Shown: positions 45,867-56,660 of the stretch, in pieces
Position numbering within the stretch: position 1 is the stretch's first letter
Layout: each line of letters begins with the position of its first letter
NCBI RefSeq assembly: GCF_002973595.1
Contig: NZ_PVEO01000001.1
Span: forward strand, 186,001 to 250,000
Direction of reading: 5' to 3'
DNA from: Jejuia pallidilutea
Lineage (GTDB): Bacteria; Bacteroidota; Bacteroidia; Flavobacteriales; Flavobacteriaceae
Length of the DNA: 64,000 nt
Position numbers and translations under genes: made by a program
Notes under the pieces: model-generated
Databases searched by the model: none
What the model saw: the letters and a program-made list of their open reading frames with translations, nothing else
Told to the model about the DNA's origin: nothing

Positions 45867-45899
45867 AGACCTGATAGGTTTTTGAAACCAGACAGGTCT
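45867..45899. repeat. REP-like nested palindrome
   Basis: Outer arms AGACCTG / CAGGTCT (7 bp) and inner arms GGTTT / AAACC (5 bp) around a 3-base centre, in the 86-base gap between two GH13 genes. Palindromes built on this ACCTG/CAGGT plan occur dispersed in Bacteroidota genomes as I recall. It could act as a transcript stabiliser or attenuator within the operon. Confidence 0.6.
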
Positions 45900-45909
45900 A
45901 CGTAAATTT

Positions 45910-47787
45910 TTATTGGATTTTCAGGATAAAAGACTCTAGCGCCTTCAATTTTATTTTAATACTTCCCAGACCATTTTCAACTTTTAATGTAGATTTGAAT
46001 GAGTGGTATAGCTGATCTTCAACTTCATAATCTTTAGCATTTAAATTCCATTTTTCAATAATTTCCTTCGGAAGTTTTAAATTAAATTCTTGAATATTAG
46101 TATCATCAAAATTTGAGATAATAATGAGTTTTTCGTTACCACTCCAACGTACAAAAGACAATACCTTATCACTGTAACCCTCTGTGTTTTCCCTATTATA
46201 TTGATGAATATCGGCATAGGAACCAACCATAGCTTCGCTTGTAATGGTAAAGTTTAACAGTCGTTTATAAAAGTCTCTTAATTCTTTTTCTTGGGATGTT
46301 AATTGCCCACCATCAAACTGTTTATTATTAACCCAACGTTGGTGTGCAGGCACGCCAACATAATCGAAAATTGAGGTTCTTGTAGGTGCGCCAAAGCCTG
46401 CGTGTTCCGAACCGTCCTCACCTACTTCCTGTCCAAAATAAATCATGGTTGGCGCTGTGGTAGAGGTAGCCGAAACTACCATAGCAGGTTTTCCTTTCTC
46501 TGGGTTTCCCGCAAAATCTGGACTAGAAATTCGTTGTTCGTCATGGTTTTCCAAAAAGTGCAACATGTGGTGTTCTATATCGCCTAATTCTTCAAGTATT
46601 GGAGGTATATTATCGGTTTTTCCATGCCCTTGCATCACATGTTTTAGAGTATCATACAGTTGTACTTTGTCGTAGAGATAATCCATTTTACCTTTCTTGA
46701 TGTAATCTCTGTAAAGTGAAGGATTGTAAACCTCAGCTAATAAAAAAGCGTTAGGGTTTTTCATTTTTATAGACGAATTCATAAAACTCCAAAACTCTAC
46801 AGGCACCATTTCTGCCATATCATAACGAAATCCATCAACCCCCTTATCCAACCAAAACAAGGCAATATCCCTAAATTTTATCCATGAATTTGGTACTTCC
46901 TTATCTTTCCAAAACTCGAAGTGTGTTTTGTAAGCTTCATTTTCAAAACCTTCGGGCAGTTCATCAAAATCCTTATTTCCATCTGGTGAAATACCATAAT
47001 TAACTTTTACGGTTTCGTACCAATCGTTCATATCTGGTTGCGATTGTCGCGAACCATTTCCTGTCCATTTTGCTGGTGTTTCTGGAAATTCTCCATCTTC
47101 TAAAGGATGCTTTTCATCACCCAGAGGCGAATAGCCATTTTTCCATTCAGGAACTTTAAAGGCCTCGTTGGGATTATAATAAAAATTATTGTTTTTATGA
47201 TAAACCAACGATATGTCATCGTCTTCTCCAAAATCCTTCACACCTTTTGGCTTAGAAATACTTTTATAATTTCTAGCAACGTGATTGGGTACAATATCAA
47301 TTATCACCTTTAAACCTGCTTCGTGGGTACGCTTAATTAATGCCTCGAACTCCTCTAACCTCTGCTCTACATTTACTGCTAAATCTGGGTTTACATTGTA
47401 ATAATCCTTTACTGCATAGGGAGAACCAGCGCGACCTTTAACCACATCTGGATCATCGTTTGAAATGCCGTATGCGGTATAATCCTTAATTACAGCATGA
47501 TGCGGCACACCTGTATACCAAATATGGCTTGCACCCAAATCTTTAATTTCGGCTAATGCTTTTTTAGTAAAATCATTAAATTTCCCAACGCCATTTTCTT
47601 CAATAGTACCCCACGGTTTGTTTGCTGTATTTGTGTTTCCAAACAAACGCGTAAATACTTGGTAGACTACATACTTTTTCTTAGCGGTTGTTACTTCACT
47701 TGCAACTGTTTTTAATTGTTTTTTTTCCTGCTCGCAACTTAATCCTATCATTACTATTACTATTGCTATATATTTTGTTGATTTCAT
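45910..47787 (-). CDS. GH13 alpha-amylase-family lipoprotein
   Basis: A 625-residue GH13 enzyme distinct from its neighbours. Lipobox IGLSC (Cys18). The triad is D323 (GVDGFRYDMAEM), E352 (FLLAEVYNP) and D416 (ENHDEQRI); region I reads DIVPNHVARN. A long domain B insert (about residues 170-280) rich in Asn and Gly marks it as a separate subfamily that I cannot name. The C-terminal beta-sandwich is normal for GH13. After Cys the sequence EQEKK is mildly acidic, so surface exposure is possible but not clear. Confidence 0.9.
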   Translation of the reverse strand: MKSTKYIAIVIVMIGLSCEQEKKQLKTVASEVTTAKKKYVVYQVFTRLFGNTNTANKPWGTIEENGVGKFNDFTKKALAEIKDLGASHIWYTGVPHHAVIKDYTAYGISNDDPDVVKGRAGSPYAVKDYYNVNPDLAVNVEQRLEEFEALIKRTHEAGLKVIIDIVPNHVARNYKSISKPKGVKDFGEDDDISLVYHKNNNFYYNPNEAFKVPEWKNGYSPLGDEKHPLEDGEFPETPAKWTGNGSRQSQPDMNDWYETVKVNYGISPDGNKDFDELPEGFENEAYKTHFEFWKDKEVPNSWIKFRDIALFWLDKGVDGFRYDMAEMVPVEFWSFMNSSIKMKNPNAFLLAEVYNPSLYRDYIKKGKMDYLYDKVQLYDTLKHVMQGHGKTDNIPPILEELGDIEHHMLHFLENHDEQRISSPDFAGNPEKGKPAMVVSATSTTAPTMIYFGQEVGEDGSEHAGFGAPTRTSIFDYVGVPAHQRWVNNKQFDGGQLTSQEKELRDFYKRLLNFTITSEAMVGSYADIHQYNRENTEGYSDKVLSFVRWSGNEKLIIISNFDDTNIQEFNLKLPKEIIEKWNLNAKDYEVEDQLYHSFKSTLKVENGLGSIKIKLKALESFILKIQ

Positions 47788-47835
47788 TTACTAAGGGTTG
47801 TCTTAAAATTATGCACCAAGCTGTATTTGTAGATA

Positions 47836-49815
47836 TTAATTAAACTTTGTTGTTAATATTATGCTTCCCTTTTCTGTTAAGGTTATACTATCGGTCCATT
47901 TTATATTTTCGCCTGTAATTATATTTTTTAAGGTTTTACCGTTTAAACCAATTTCATTAAATCGATATAAATCCAGTTTTACAGTGCTTGAGTTTTTATT
48001 TAAGATATGAACAACGGTTTCGCCATCTGCAATTCTAAACAAAACATAAACACCATTTTCTGGAGCAAAATGAATAGTTTTTCCATTATGAATGGCTTTA
48101 CTTTCTTTTCTATAATTCAATAGCTTTCTTAAAAAAGACTGCATATGCTTTTGGTCTGGTTTTAAACCTTGTCCAGTAAATGCATTTACTTTATCTCCCT
48201 TCCATCCTCCGGGAAAATCACTTCTAATTAGTCCATGATCTCCTGGATTATCAAAATCGTGCATTAAAATCTCTGTGCCATAATACACTTGCGGAATACG
48301 AGGTAAGGTTAACAGATAGCTTAACGCCATTTTAGTATTTACCACATTACCGTGCAATTGTGTAAAAATGCGACTCATATCATGGTTGTCTGGAAAAATC
48401 ATAATATCTTTTGGTGTGGCATAATAAAAATCGTTAGCTAATCCTTCATACATTTTAACCAAACCTGTATCCCATTGCTCTTCTTCGTTTAAAGCCTCTA
48501 CAATAAAACGCTGCATTGCAAAATCCATGGGCGATTTCAGGTTAGATTCGTAACCATCCCTATTATTAGCGCCAGTTTGCCAATAGCCGATTAAAAGAGG
48601 GTTATAGCTCCACTCTTCTCCAACTATACTAAAATTGGGATACTCGTGCATAATTTCACCAGCCCATTGGCTCATAAAATCCTTATCGGGATACGGATAT
48701 GTATCTTGACGAATACCCCCCAAATTAGCGGTTTCAATCCACCAAATACTATTTTGAATGGTATAAGTTGCCATAAAAGGGTTACGTTGGTTTAAATCTG
48801 GCATTACAGACACAAACCAACCCACACTCATATTTTCTTTATCGCGTTTTGAAGCATATATATCTTGATTTGTTGTGCGCCTATGGTTTGTAGTTATGCT
48901 TTTACTATTATTCCAATTATTTATGTTTTTCTCGTAATTTTCTTGATGATTAATCCAGTCTTTAAATGGTAAATCCTTCATCCACCAATGCGCAATACCA
49001 CAATGGTTTGCTACCTGATCCATGATTAGTTTCATGCCTCTTTTAGATAGCGCCTCAGACAAATTGATGTAATCGTTTAAAGTACCATACCGCGGGTCTA
49101 TTTGGTAATAATCTGTAATTGCATAACCATGATAAGAACTCTGTGGCATATCGTTGGTTAATACCGGGCAAGACCAAACCGCGGTGAACCCCATATCGTC
49201 TATATAATCTAGATGATTAGTTATGCCCACAATATCGCCGCCATGTCTTGCATATCCGTTAGTTCTATCAATACTCTTTTCTTTTAGGGAATTAACTATG
49301 TCGTTGTTAGGATTTCCGTTTGAAAATCTATCTGGGGTAATTAAATAAACAGCATCACTACTAGTAAACCCCTTAAAATCTTCAGCAGGTTTTTTACGAG
49401 ATTTTAATTCATAAGTATGAATTAAATCGGCTTCACCTTCTTTTTTAAAAATAATATTGAATTTTCCAGGTGTTGTAGTTTTGGCAATATTTAAATCAAT
49501 AAATAAGTAATTAGGGCTATCGGCTTTATGCACTTTTTCTATAGAAACACCTTGGCAAGAAATCTCAGGAGTGGTTTGGAAAATATTAGGATGATGTACC
49601 AAAAGTTGCAGTTTTGGGTTTTTAAAACCTACCCACCAATTTAAAGGTTCTACACGATTAATATCGTTCTTTTCGATTACTTTAGTTGGTGTATCAACTT
49701 TTTGTTTAGCCATATCGCCTTCGTTTTTACAAGCTAAATTTAAAGCAAAAACACATGCTAATACAATAAACATATAGCGATTACATCGCTTTTGCTGCAT
49801 TACATTCGCTTTCAT
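47836..49815 (-). CDS. susA: GH13 neopullulanase/cyclomaltodextrinase-like lipoprotein (SusA type)
   Basis: A 659-residue enzyme with an N-terminal cyclomaltodextrinase-type beta-sandwich (about residues 50-140), a GH13 barrel and a C-terminal beta domain. The triad is D371 (GGIRQDTYPY), E400 (IVGEEW) and D479 (FPDNHDMSR); DQVANHCG is region I. This matches SusA of Bacteroides, a periplasmic neopullulanase that cuts imported starch fragments. The lipobox LNLAC (Cys29) follows a somewhat long basic N-terminus. It lies 12 bases after the GH97 gene, as susA and susB are paired in Bacteroides. Confidence 0.9.
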   Translation of the reverse strand: MKANVMQQKRCNRYMFIVLACVFALNLACKNEGDMAKQKVDTPTKVIEKNDINRVEPLNWWVGFKNPKLQLLVHHPNIFQTTPEISCQGVSIEKVHKADSPNYLFIDLNIAKTTTPGKFNIIFKKEGEADLIHTYELKSRKKPAEDFKGFTSSDAVYLITPDRFSNGNPNNDIVNSLKEKSIDRTNGYARHGGDIVGITNHLDYIDDMGFTAVWSCPVLTNDMPQSSYHGYAITDYYQIDPRYGTLNDYINLSEALSKRGMKLIMDQVANHCGIAHWWMKDLPFKDWINHQENYEKNINNWNNSKSITTNHRRTTNQDIYASKRDKENMSVGWFVSVMPDLNQRNPFMATYTIQNSIWWIETANLGGIRQDTYPYPDKDFMSQWAGEIMHEYPNFSIVGEEWSYNPLLIGYWQTGANNRDGYESNLKSPMDFAMQRFIVEALNEEEQWDTGLVKMYEGLANDFYYATPKDIMIFPDNHDMSRIFTQLHGNVVNTKMALSYLLTLPRIPQVYYGTEILMHDFDNPGDHGLIRSDFPGGWKGDKVNAFTGQGLKPDQKHMQSFLRKLLNYRKESKAIHNGKTIHFAPENGVYVLFRIADGETVVHILNKNSSTVKLDLYRFNEIGLNGKTLKNIITGENIKWTDSITLTEKGSIILTTKFN

Positions 49816-49827
49816 ACATTTAAGGTT

Positions 49828-51948
<2,121 letters not shown>

Positions 51949-51974
51949 TTATTATTTTTTATTTGTTGTTGTTT

Positions 51975-54284
51975 TTAACTCACTGCCTTTAATACATTAC
52001 TTTCTAGAACTAAAGCTTTGTTGTTAAATAGAATTTCTAATTGCTCACCACATAACATTTCAAAATAAGTTTGCTCTTGAGTAACATTTACTTTTATGAT
52101 GTGATTTCTAAAATTAATTTTAAAGGAATACCCTTTCCATTGTTTAGGAATTTTAGGCATAAAGGATAGTTTACCATCTTTAATGCGCATGCCTCCAAAA
52201 CCTTCAACAATACTCATCCAGGTACCTGCCATAGATGTAATGTGCAACCCTTCGTGTACCTCGCAATTGTAATCGTCTAAATCTAATCTAGAGGTTCTTA
52301 AATAGAACGTATAAGCCTGCTCCATTCTATTTAGTTTTGCAGCTTGTATGCTGTGTACACATGGCGAGAGTGAACTTTCGTGAACTGTAAATGGTTCGTA
52401 AAAATCAAAATGACGCTCTAATTCTTCATTCGTAAATTTATCTTCAAAAAAGTAAAACCCTTGTAAGGTATCTGCTTGCTTAATGTATGGTGAACGCAAA
52501 ATTCTATCCCAACTCCATTTTTGGTTTATTGGTCTTTCAGATTTTGGTAAATTCTCAACCGTTATTAGTTCTTTATCTAGAAACCCATCTTGTTGTAAAT
52601 ATACGTGGTGTTTTTCTGAATAAGGAAAATACATGTTGCTAGCTACCGCTTTCCACTTTTGTATTTCGGTATCAGATAATTTAACCTTATTTATAATTCT
52701 GGTAAAATCCTCGGGATATTCTGCTGCTATTTTATCAATATTCTCAACAGTATAGTCAATACACCATTTTGCTAAATAATTAGTGTACCAATTATTATTA
52801 ACGTTATTCTCGTATTCATTTGGACCAGTAACACCCAAAATTACATATTTGTTTTTATCTGTAGAAAACGTAGCGCGTTGTTGCCAAAAACGTGCAATGG
52901 CAATTAATACTTCTAGCCCTTTTTCTGGAATATAACTGTAGTCTCCAGTAAAACGGTGGTAATTAAAAATAGCATAAGCTATAGCACCATTTCTATGTAT
53001 TTCCTCGAAGGTAATCTCCCATTCGTTGTGGCATTCTTCACCATTCATTGTTACCATAGGATATAACGCTGCGCCATTTGTAAAGCCTAGTTTTTCGGCG
53101 TTTTCTATTGCTTTTTCTAAATGATTGTAGCGATATTCTAAAAGTGCTCTAGCTACTTTTTGGTCTTTTGTTGCCATGTAAAACGGAATGCAATAAGCCT
53201 CGGTATCCCAATAGGTGCTGCCGCCATATTTTTCGCCTGTAAAACCTTTGGGCCCTATATTTAACCTAGAGTCTTTACCTAAATAGGTTTGGTTTAATTG
53301 AAAAATATTAAAGCGAATACCCTGTTGCGCTTTTACATCGCCTTCAATAGTTATATCAGCCATTTCCCATATGTTTAACCAAGCTTTCTTTTGGTCTTCA
53401 AGCATTTGGGAAAACCCTTTTTTAGTCGCTTTTTTTAAAGCATGTTTTGCAGCCTTAACCAATGCATTTGCGTTGTGATTTCTGTCTACCGTATAACCAC
53501 CAAACTTTTGAATGCTGTAGGTGTCGCCTTTTTTAACCGAATACGCATAACTAAAAGACACGTAGTTTGCGGTGTTTTCGATGTTTTGATCTACAAAAAC
53601 AGCTTTGTTATTAATGCAAACCTTAGACTCCATAAACGTACAAGTATGGAAATTGGTTTTCATAGTTTTTGCCTCAATAAATGCTTGGTGACCCTCGTAG
53701 TTAACACTTGTGGCATCCCAAAACTTGTCGTCCCAATTAGTATCTTCGTTGGTAATACTTGCATCTATATAAGGTTGAAATATAATTTCAGCATCTGTAT
53801 TTAAAGGCGTTACTTCGTAATTAATGGCGCCAACCTCATCTAAATCTAAACTTAAAAAGCGTTTTACCGCTACTTTAATTTTTACATCGTTAGGCAGTGT
53901 TGCTTTAAAAGTTCTAGACAACCAGCCTTCTTTCATGTTCAACTCCCTCTTAAAGTCATCAACAGATTTGCAAGTGTTTAAGTCTAATTGCTGGCCATTT
54001 ATTAATACATTAATACCTATCCAGTTTGGTGCATTTAGTACTTTGGCAAAATATTCTGGATATCCGTTTTTCCACCAACCTACTCTGGTTTTATCTGGAT
54101 AATACACACCAGCGATATAACTTCCTTGAAAGGTATCGCCAGAATAATGCTCTTCAAAATTGGCACGCTGCCCCATGGCACCATTACCAATACTGAATAA
54201 ACTCTCGGAAGACTTTACGCGTTCTGCATAAAAACCTTCTTCTATGATGGACCAATTATCTGGTTTTATATAATCTTGGTTCAT
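51975..54284 (-). CDS. GH65 glycoside phosphorylase, probable maltose phosphorylase
   Basis: A 769-residue cytoplasmic enzyme (no signal peptide) that would split maltose with phosphate into glucose and beta-glucose 1-phosphate. The general-acid glutamate is E490 in GVTGPNEYENNVNNNWYTN, the pattern typical of maltose phosphorylases. Phosphate-site and barrel features (GGSTYWDTEAYCIPF) and the C-terminal domain are present; length is normal. The beta-phosphoglucomutase gene upstream uses its product. Trehalose or kojibiose phosphorylase is an alternative, less favoured in this setting. Confidence 0.93.
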   Translation of the reverse strand: MNQDYIKPDNWSIIEEGFYAERVKSSESLFSIGNGAMGQRANFEEHYSGDTFQGSYIAGVYYPDKTRVGWWKNGYPEYFAKVLNAPNWIGINVLINGQQLDLNTCKSVDDFKRELNMKEGWLSRTFKATLPNDVKIKVAVKRFLSLDLDEVGAINYEVTPLNTDAEIIFQPYIDASITNEDTNWDDKFWDATSVNYEGHQAFIEAKTMKTNFHTCTFMESKVCINNKAVFVDQNIENTANYVSFSYAYSVKKGDTYSIQKFGGYTVDRNHNANALVKAAKHALKKATKKGFSQMLEDQKKAWLNIWEMADITIEGDVKAQQGIRFNIFQLNQTYLGKDSRLNIGPKGFTGEKYGGSTYWDTEAYCIPFYMATKDQKVARALLEYRYNHLEKAIENAEKLGFTNGAALYPMVTMNGEECHNEWEITFEEIHRNGAIAYAIFNYHRFTGDYSYIPEKGLEVLIAIARFWQQRATFSTDKNKYVILGVTGPNEYENNVNNNWYTNYLAKWCIDYTVENIDKIAAEYPEDFTRIINKVKLSDTEIQKWKAVASNMYFPYSEKHHVYLQQDGFLDKELITVENLPKSERPINQKWSWDRILRSPYIKQADTLQGFYFFEDKFTNEELERHFDFYEPFTVHESSLSPCVHSIQAAKLNRMEQAYTFYLRTSRLDLDDYNCEVHEGLHITSMAGTWMSIVEGFGGMRIKDGKLSFMPKIPKQWKGYSFKINFRNHIIKVNVTQEQTYFEMLCGEQLEILFNNKALVLESNVLKAVS

Positions 54285-54424
54285 TGTTTTTTAAGATTAC
54301 AGAGAATAGATTTTAGTTAGTCTTGCTTAACCTTCTAAGCTTCTATTTCTCGATTATTATTATTTATTAAAACGAATAAAGTAAAATTGCACTAAGCTAA
54401 AACTTGAGACCTACTTTATTGTTG

Positions 54425-55099
54425 CTATTGTATTTCCGCTGTTTTTCTCATTAACATTTCAATGAAATTATCAGGGATTTCTGTTAAACTATTAAAATTA
54501 AAATCGGCTTCGTGAAGTGTTTTAGCATCTCCAATGCCTACAGATATCATATGTGCCCTATTTGCAGCTTCTACACCAGCAATGGCATCTTCAAAAACCA
54601 CACATTGTTCTGGTAGTAGATGTAATTTTTGCGCGCCAATTAAAAACACTTCTGGATCTGGTTTTGCTTTAGATACACTGTTGCCATCTACTATACCTGC
54701 AAACCTATTAAAAAGCCCTACCTGTTTTAAGATTAAGGGTGCATTTTTACTTGCAGAACCCAAAACATAAGGAATACCTAAAGCATCTAAGGTATTTAAA
54801 AGCTCGTTTGCACCTGGTAGAATTTCTTCTGGACCCATTTTGTAGATATACTCCAAATAATGATCGTTTTTACTAACAAGATACTCTTGCTTTTTTTCTT
54901 CGGAAAGCTCAATATTGCCAATATCTAGTAAAATTTCTAACGATCTTACTCTACTTACGCCTTTTAACAACTCGTTATGGGCTTCGGTAAACTCAAAACC
55001 CAAATGGTCTGCGAGGTCTTTCCACGCTAAAAAATGATATTTAGCAGTGTCTACAATAACACCATCTAAATCGAATATGACTCCTATTTTATTCATCAT
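54425..55099 (-). CDS. pgmB: Beta-phosphoglucomutase
   Basis: A 224-residue HAD-family enzyme that turns beta-glucose 1-phosphate from the GH65 reaction into glucose 6-phosphate. The catalytic Asp pair is in IFDLDGVIVDT (residues 8-18), the specific GVSRVRSLEILL loop follows, and the later motifs SASKNAP and FEDAIAGVEAA complete the HAD set. Length matches the family. The gap to the GH65 gene is 140 bases with no convincing promoter or terminator, and the gap to the transporter is 38 bases, which suggests one operon. Confidence 0.95.
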   Translation of the reverse strand: MMNKIGVIFDLDGVIVDTAKYHFLAWKDLADHLGFEFTEAHNELLKGVSRVRSLEILLDIGNIELSEEKKQEYLVSKNDHYLEYIYKMGPEEILPGANELLNTLDALGIPYVLGSASKNAPLILKQVGLFNRFAGIVDGNSVSKAKPDPEVFLIGAQKLHLLPEQCVVFEDAIAGVEAANRAHMISVGIGDAKTLHEADFNFNSLTEIPDNFIEMLMRKTAEIQ

Positions 55100-55137
55100 C
55101 TCACTAACCTTCTACAGAAAGAAGGGATTTTTTGTTA

Positions 55138-56496
55138 TTATTTTATTTGAACTACATCATCAACATCCTTAACCTTGTAGACTAATGATGCTGCTATTAA
55201 AAAACTAACACCACTCATTACTAAAGCAAATATGGCATGATTGCCATAAGCATACTTTACAAGTGGCCCACCAATTAAGGCATTAATTATTTGCGGAATT
55301 ACAATGAAGAAATTAAAAATTCCCATATACACTCCCATTTTCTTTGGTGAAATAGACCCTGCCAATATAGCATACGGCATTGCAAGAATACTCGCCCAAG
55401 CAATACCAACCCCTATCATAGAAAGAATAAGCCAATTTTTATCTGGCATAATATAAATGGATAACAGCCCTAAACCTCCTATTATTAGCGAAATAGAATG
55501 TGTTTTCTTACGTCCTATTTTTTTTGCTATGTACGGCAATGCAAACGCATAAAATGCAGAGATTAAATTGTAGACACCAAATAAAATACCTACCCAATCT
55601 CCAGCGTCTTGGTAAGTGCCGCTGCTACTATCGGTATGCGGCAATCCATAAATATGTTGTGCGATGGCAGGTGTTGCAAATACCCACATACCAAAAAGTC
55701 CAAACCACGAAAAAAACTGCACCCAACTTAATTGGCGCATAGTTGCTGGCATTTTTTTAAAATCATCAAAAATATCAAGCAGGCTTGATTTTTTTTCTGT
55801 TTTATGTTCACTATTCAAATCGGGTTGGTCGTCCTCAAAGCTATCCAGCTCTTCTGGTGAATATTCTTTAGTAGTGGTAACTGTAATTAAAATTGAAACT
55901 ACTAAAATAATAGCGCCAATGATAAAAGATAGTACTAAATTAAAAGGTACTGTGCCTTGAGTTGTTTCGTTTGAAACACCAAACCAGTTGGTTAAAGCAT
56001 AAGGCAACCAAGACCCAATAACGGCACCAAAACCAATTAATGCAGTTTGCACACTAAACCCAAGGGTGCGTTGGTCTGTTCTAAGATTATCGCCAACCAA
56101 AGCACGAAACGGCTCCATGGCAATGTTAAAGGAGGCATCCATAATCATAAGCATTCCCGCACCAACCCAAAGTGCTGGCAAAAATGCAATAAAAATATCT
56201 GCCTGTGGCATTAACACCAAGCCAATTGATGCTAATATTGCACCTACTAAAAAATAAGGTTTACGCCTACCAAACCTGCTCCAAGTTTTATCACTGTAAT
56301 GCCCAATTATTGGTTGAACAATTAACCCCATTAACGGTGCAATTATCCAAAACCATGACAGTTCATGTACATCGGCTCCAAAGATTTGAAGTATTCTGCT
56401 TGCGTTGGCATTTTGGAGTGCAAACCCCATTTGAATCCCCAGAAACCCAAAACTCATATTCCAGATTTGCCAGAAACTTAATCTACGCTTTTCCAT
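55138..56496 (-). CDS. MFS sugar transporter (SLC45/maltose type)
   Basis: A 452-residue inner-membrane protein with about twelve membrane segments. It begins MEKRRLSFWQIWNMSFGFLGIQMG, given here by its FWQIWNMSFGF core, which is characteristic of the SLC45-like sugar:cation symporters found with Bacteroidota glucan loci. The family motif DKTWSRFGRRKPY follows helix 2. A charged central loop (EEYSPEELDSFEDDQPD region) links the halves. It probably imports maltose or short maltodextrin for GH65. A leader of about 90 bases with a promoter box, an inverted repeat and the shared 20-bp element precedes it. Confidence 0.9.
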   Translation of the reverse strand: MEKRRLSFWQIWNMSFGFLGIQMGFALQNANASRILQIFGADVHELSWFWIIAPLMGLIVQPIIGHYSDKTWSRFGRRKPYFLVGAILASIGLVLMPQADIFIAFLPALWVGAGMLMIMDASFNIAMEPFRALVGDNLRTDQRTLGFSVQTALIGFGAVIGSWLPYALTNWFGVSNETTQGTVPFNLVLSFIIGAIILVVSILITVTTTKEYSPEELDSFEDDQPDLNSEHKTEKKSSLLDIFDDFKKMPATMRQLSWVQFFSWFGLFGMWVFATPAIAQHIYGLPHTDSSSGTYQDAGDWVGILFGVYNLISAFYAFALPYIAKKIGRKKTHSISLIIGGLGLLSIYIMPDKNWLILSMIGVGIAWASILAMPYAILAGSISPKKMGVYMGIFNFFIVIPQIINALIGGPLVKYAYGNHAIFALVMSGVSFLIAASLVYKVKDVDDVVQIK

Positions 56497-56521
56497 TAAA
56501 TAGTATGTTAAATTAATACTA

Positions 56522-56557
56522 TTTGATAAGCGATATAATTAGATATAACTTATCAAA
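56522..56557. promoter_or_regulatory. Perfect 9-bp inverted repeat in the transporter-operon leader
   Basis: TTTGATAAG (56522-56530) and CTTATCAAA (56549-56557) are perfect inverted repeats with an 18-base A/T-rich spacer. They lie between the -7 box and the transporter ATG, so they could be an operator or a leader hairpin. Confidence 0.45.
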
Positions 56558-56562
56558 ACTTA

Positions 56563-56582
56563 TGTGAGAAGTGAAAATATAA
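56563..56582 (+). repeat. Copy 1 of a 20-bp element shared with the susC leader
   Basis: TGTGAGAAGTGAAAATATAA, identical at 19 of 20 positions to 57928-57947. Both lie near predicted transcription starts, but in opposite orientation relative to their genes. Confidence 0.7.
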
Positions 56583-56597
56583 GTCTTGATTTCTATT

Positions 56598-56605
56598 CAA
56601 AGATA
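56598..56605 (-). promoter_or_regulatory. Candidate -7 promoter box for the transporter operon
   Basis: Minus-strand TATCTTTG, an exact TAnnTTTG match, 101 bases before the transporter ATG. It would give a leader of about 95 bases and supports transcription separate from lacI. Confidence 0.5.
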
Positions 56606-56660
56606 TAAAAGAATTTTGTTTTTCCTAATATAGAGGTTTAAACAATAGGGCGCTACGAAA

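Noticed and set aside
53442-53804. Plus-strand open frame of 120 codons within the GH65 gene
   Set aside because: It is a shadow of the GH65 coding strand, rich in Cys and Ile with no domain pattern.
54285-54424. Possible separate promoter between beta-phosphoglucomutase and the GH65 gene
   Set aside because: No TAnnTTTG match on the minus strand in the 140-base gap; only a 5-bp hairpin GCTTA/TAAGC was seen.
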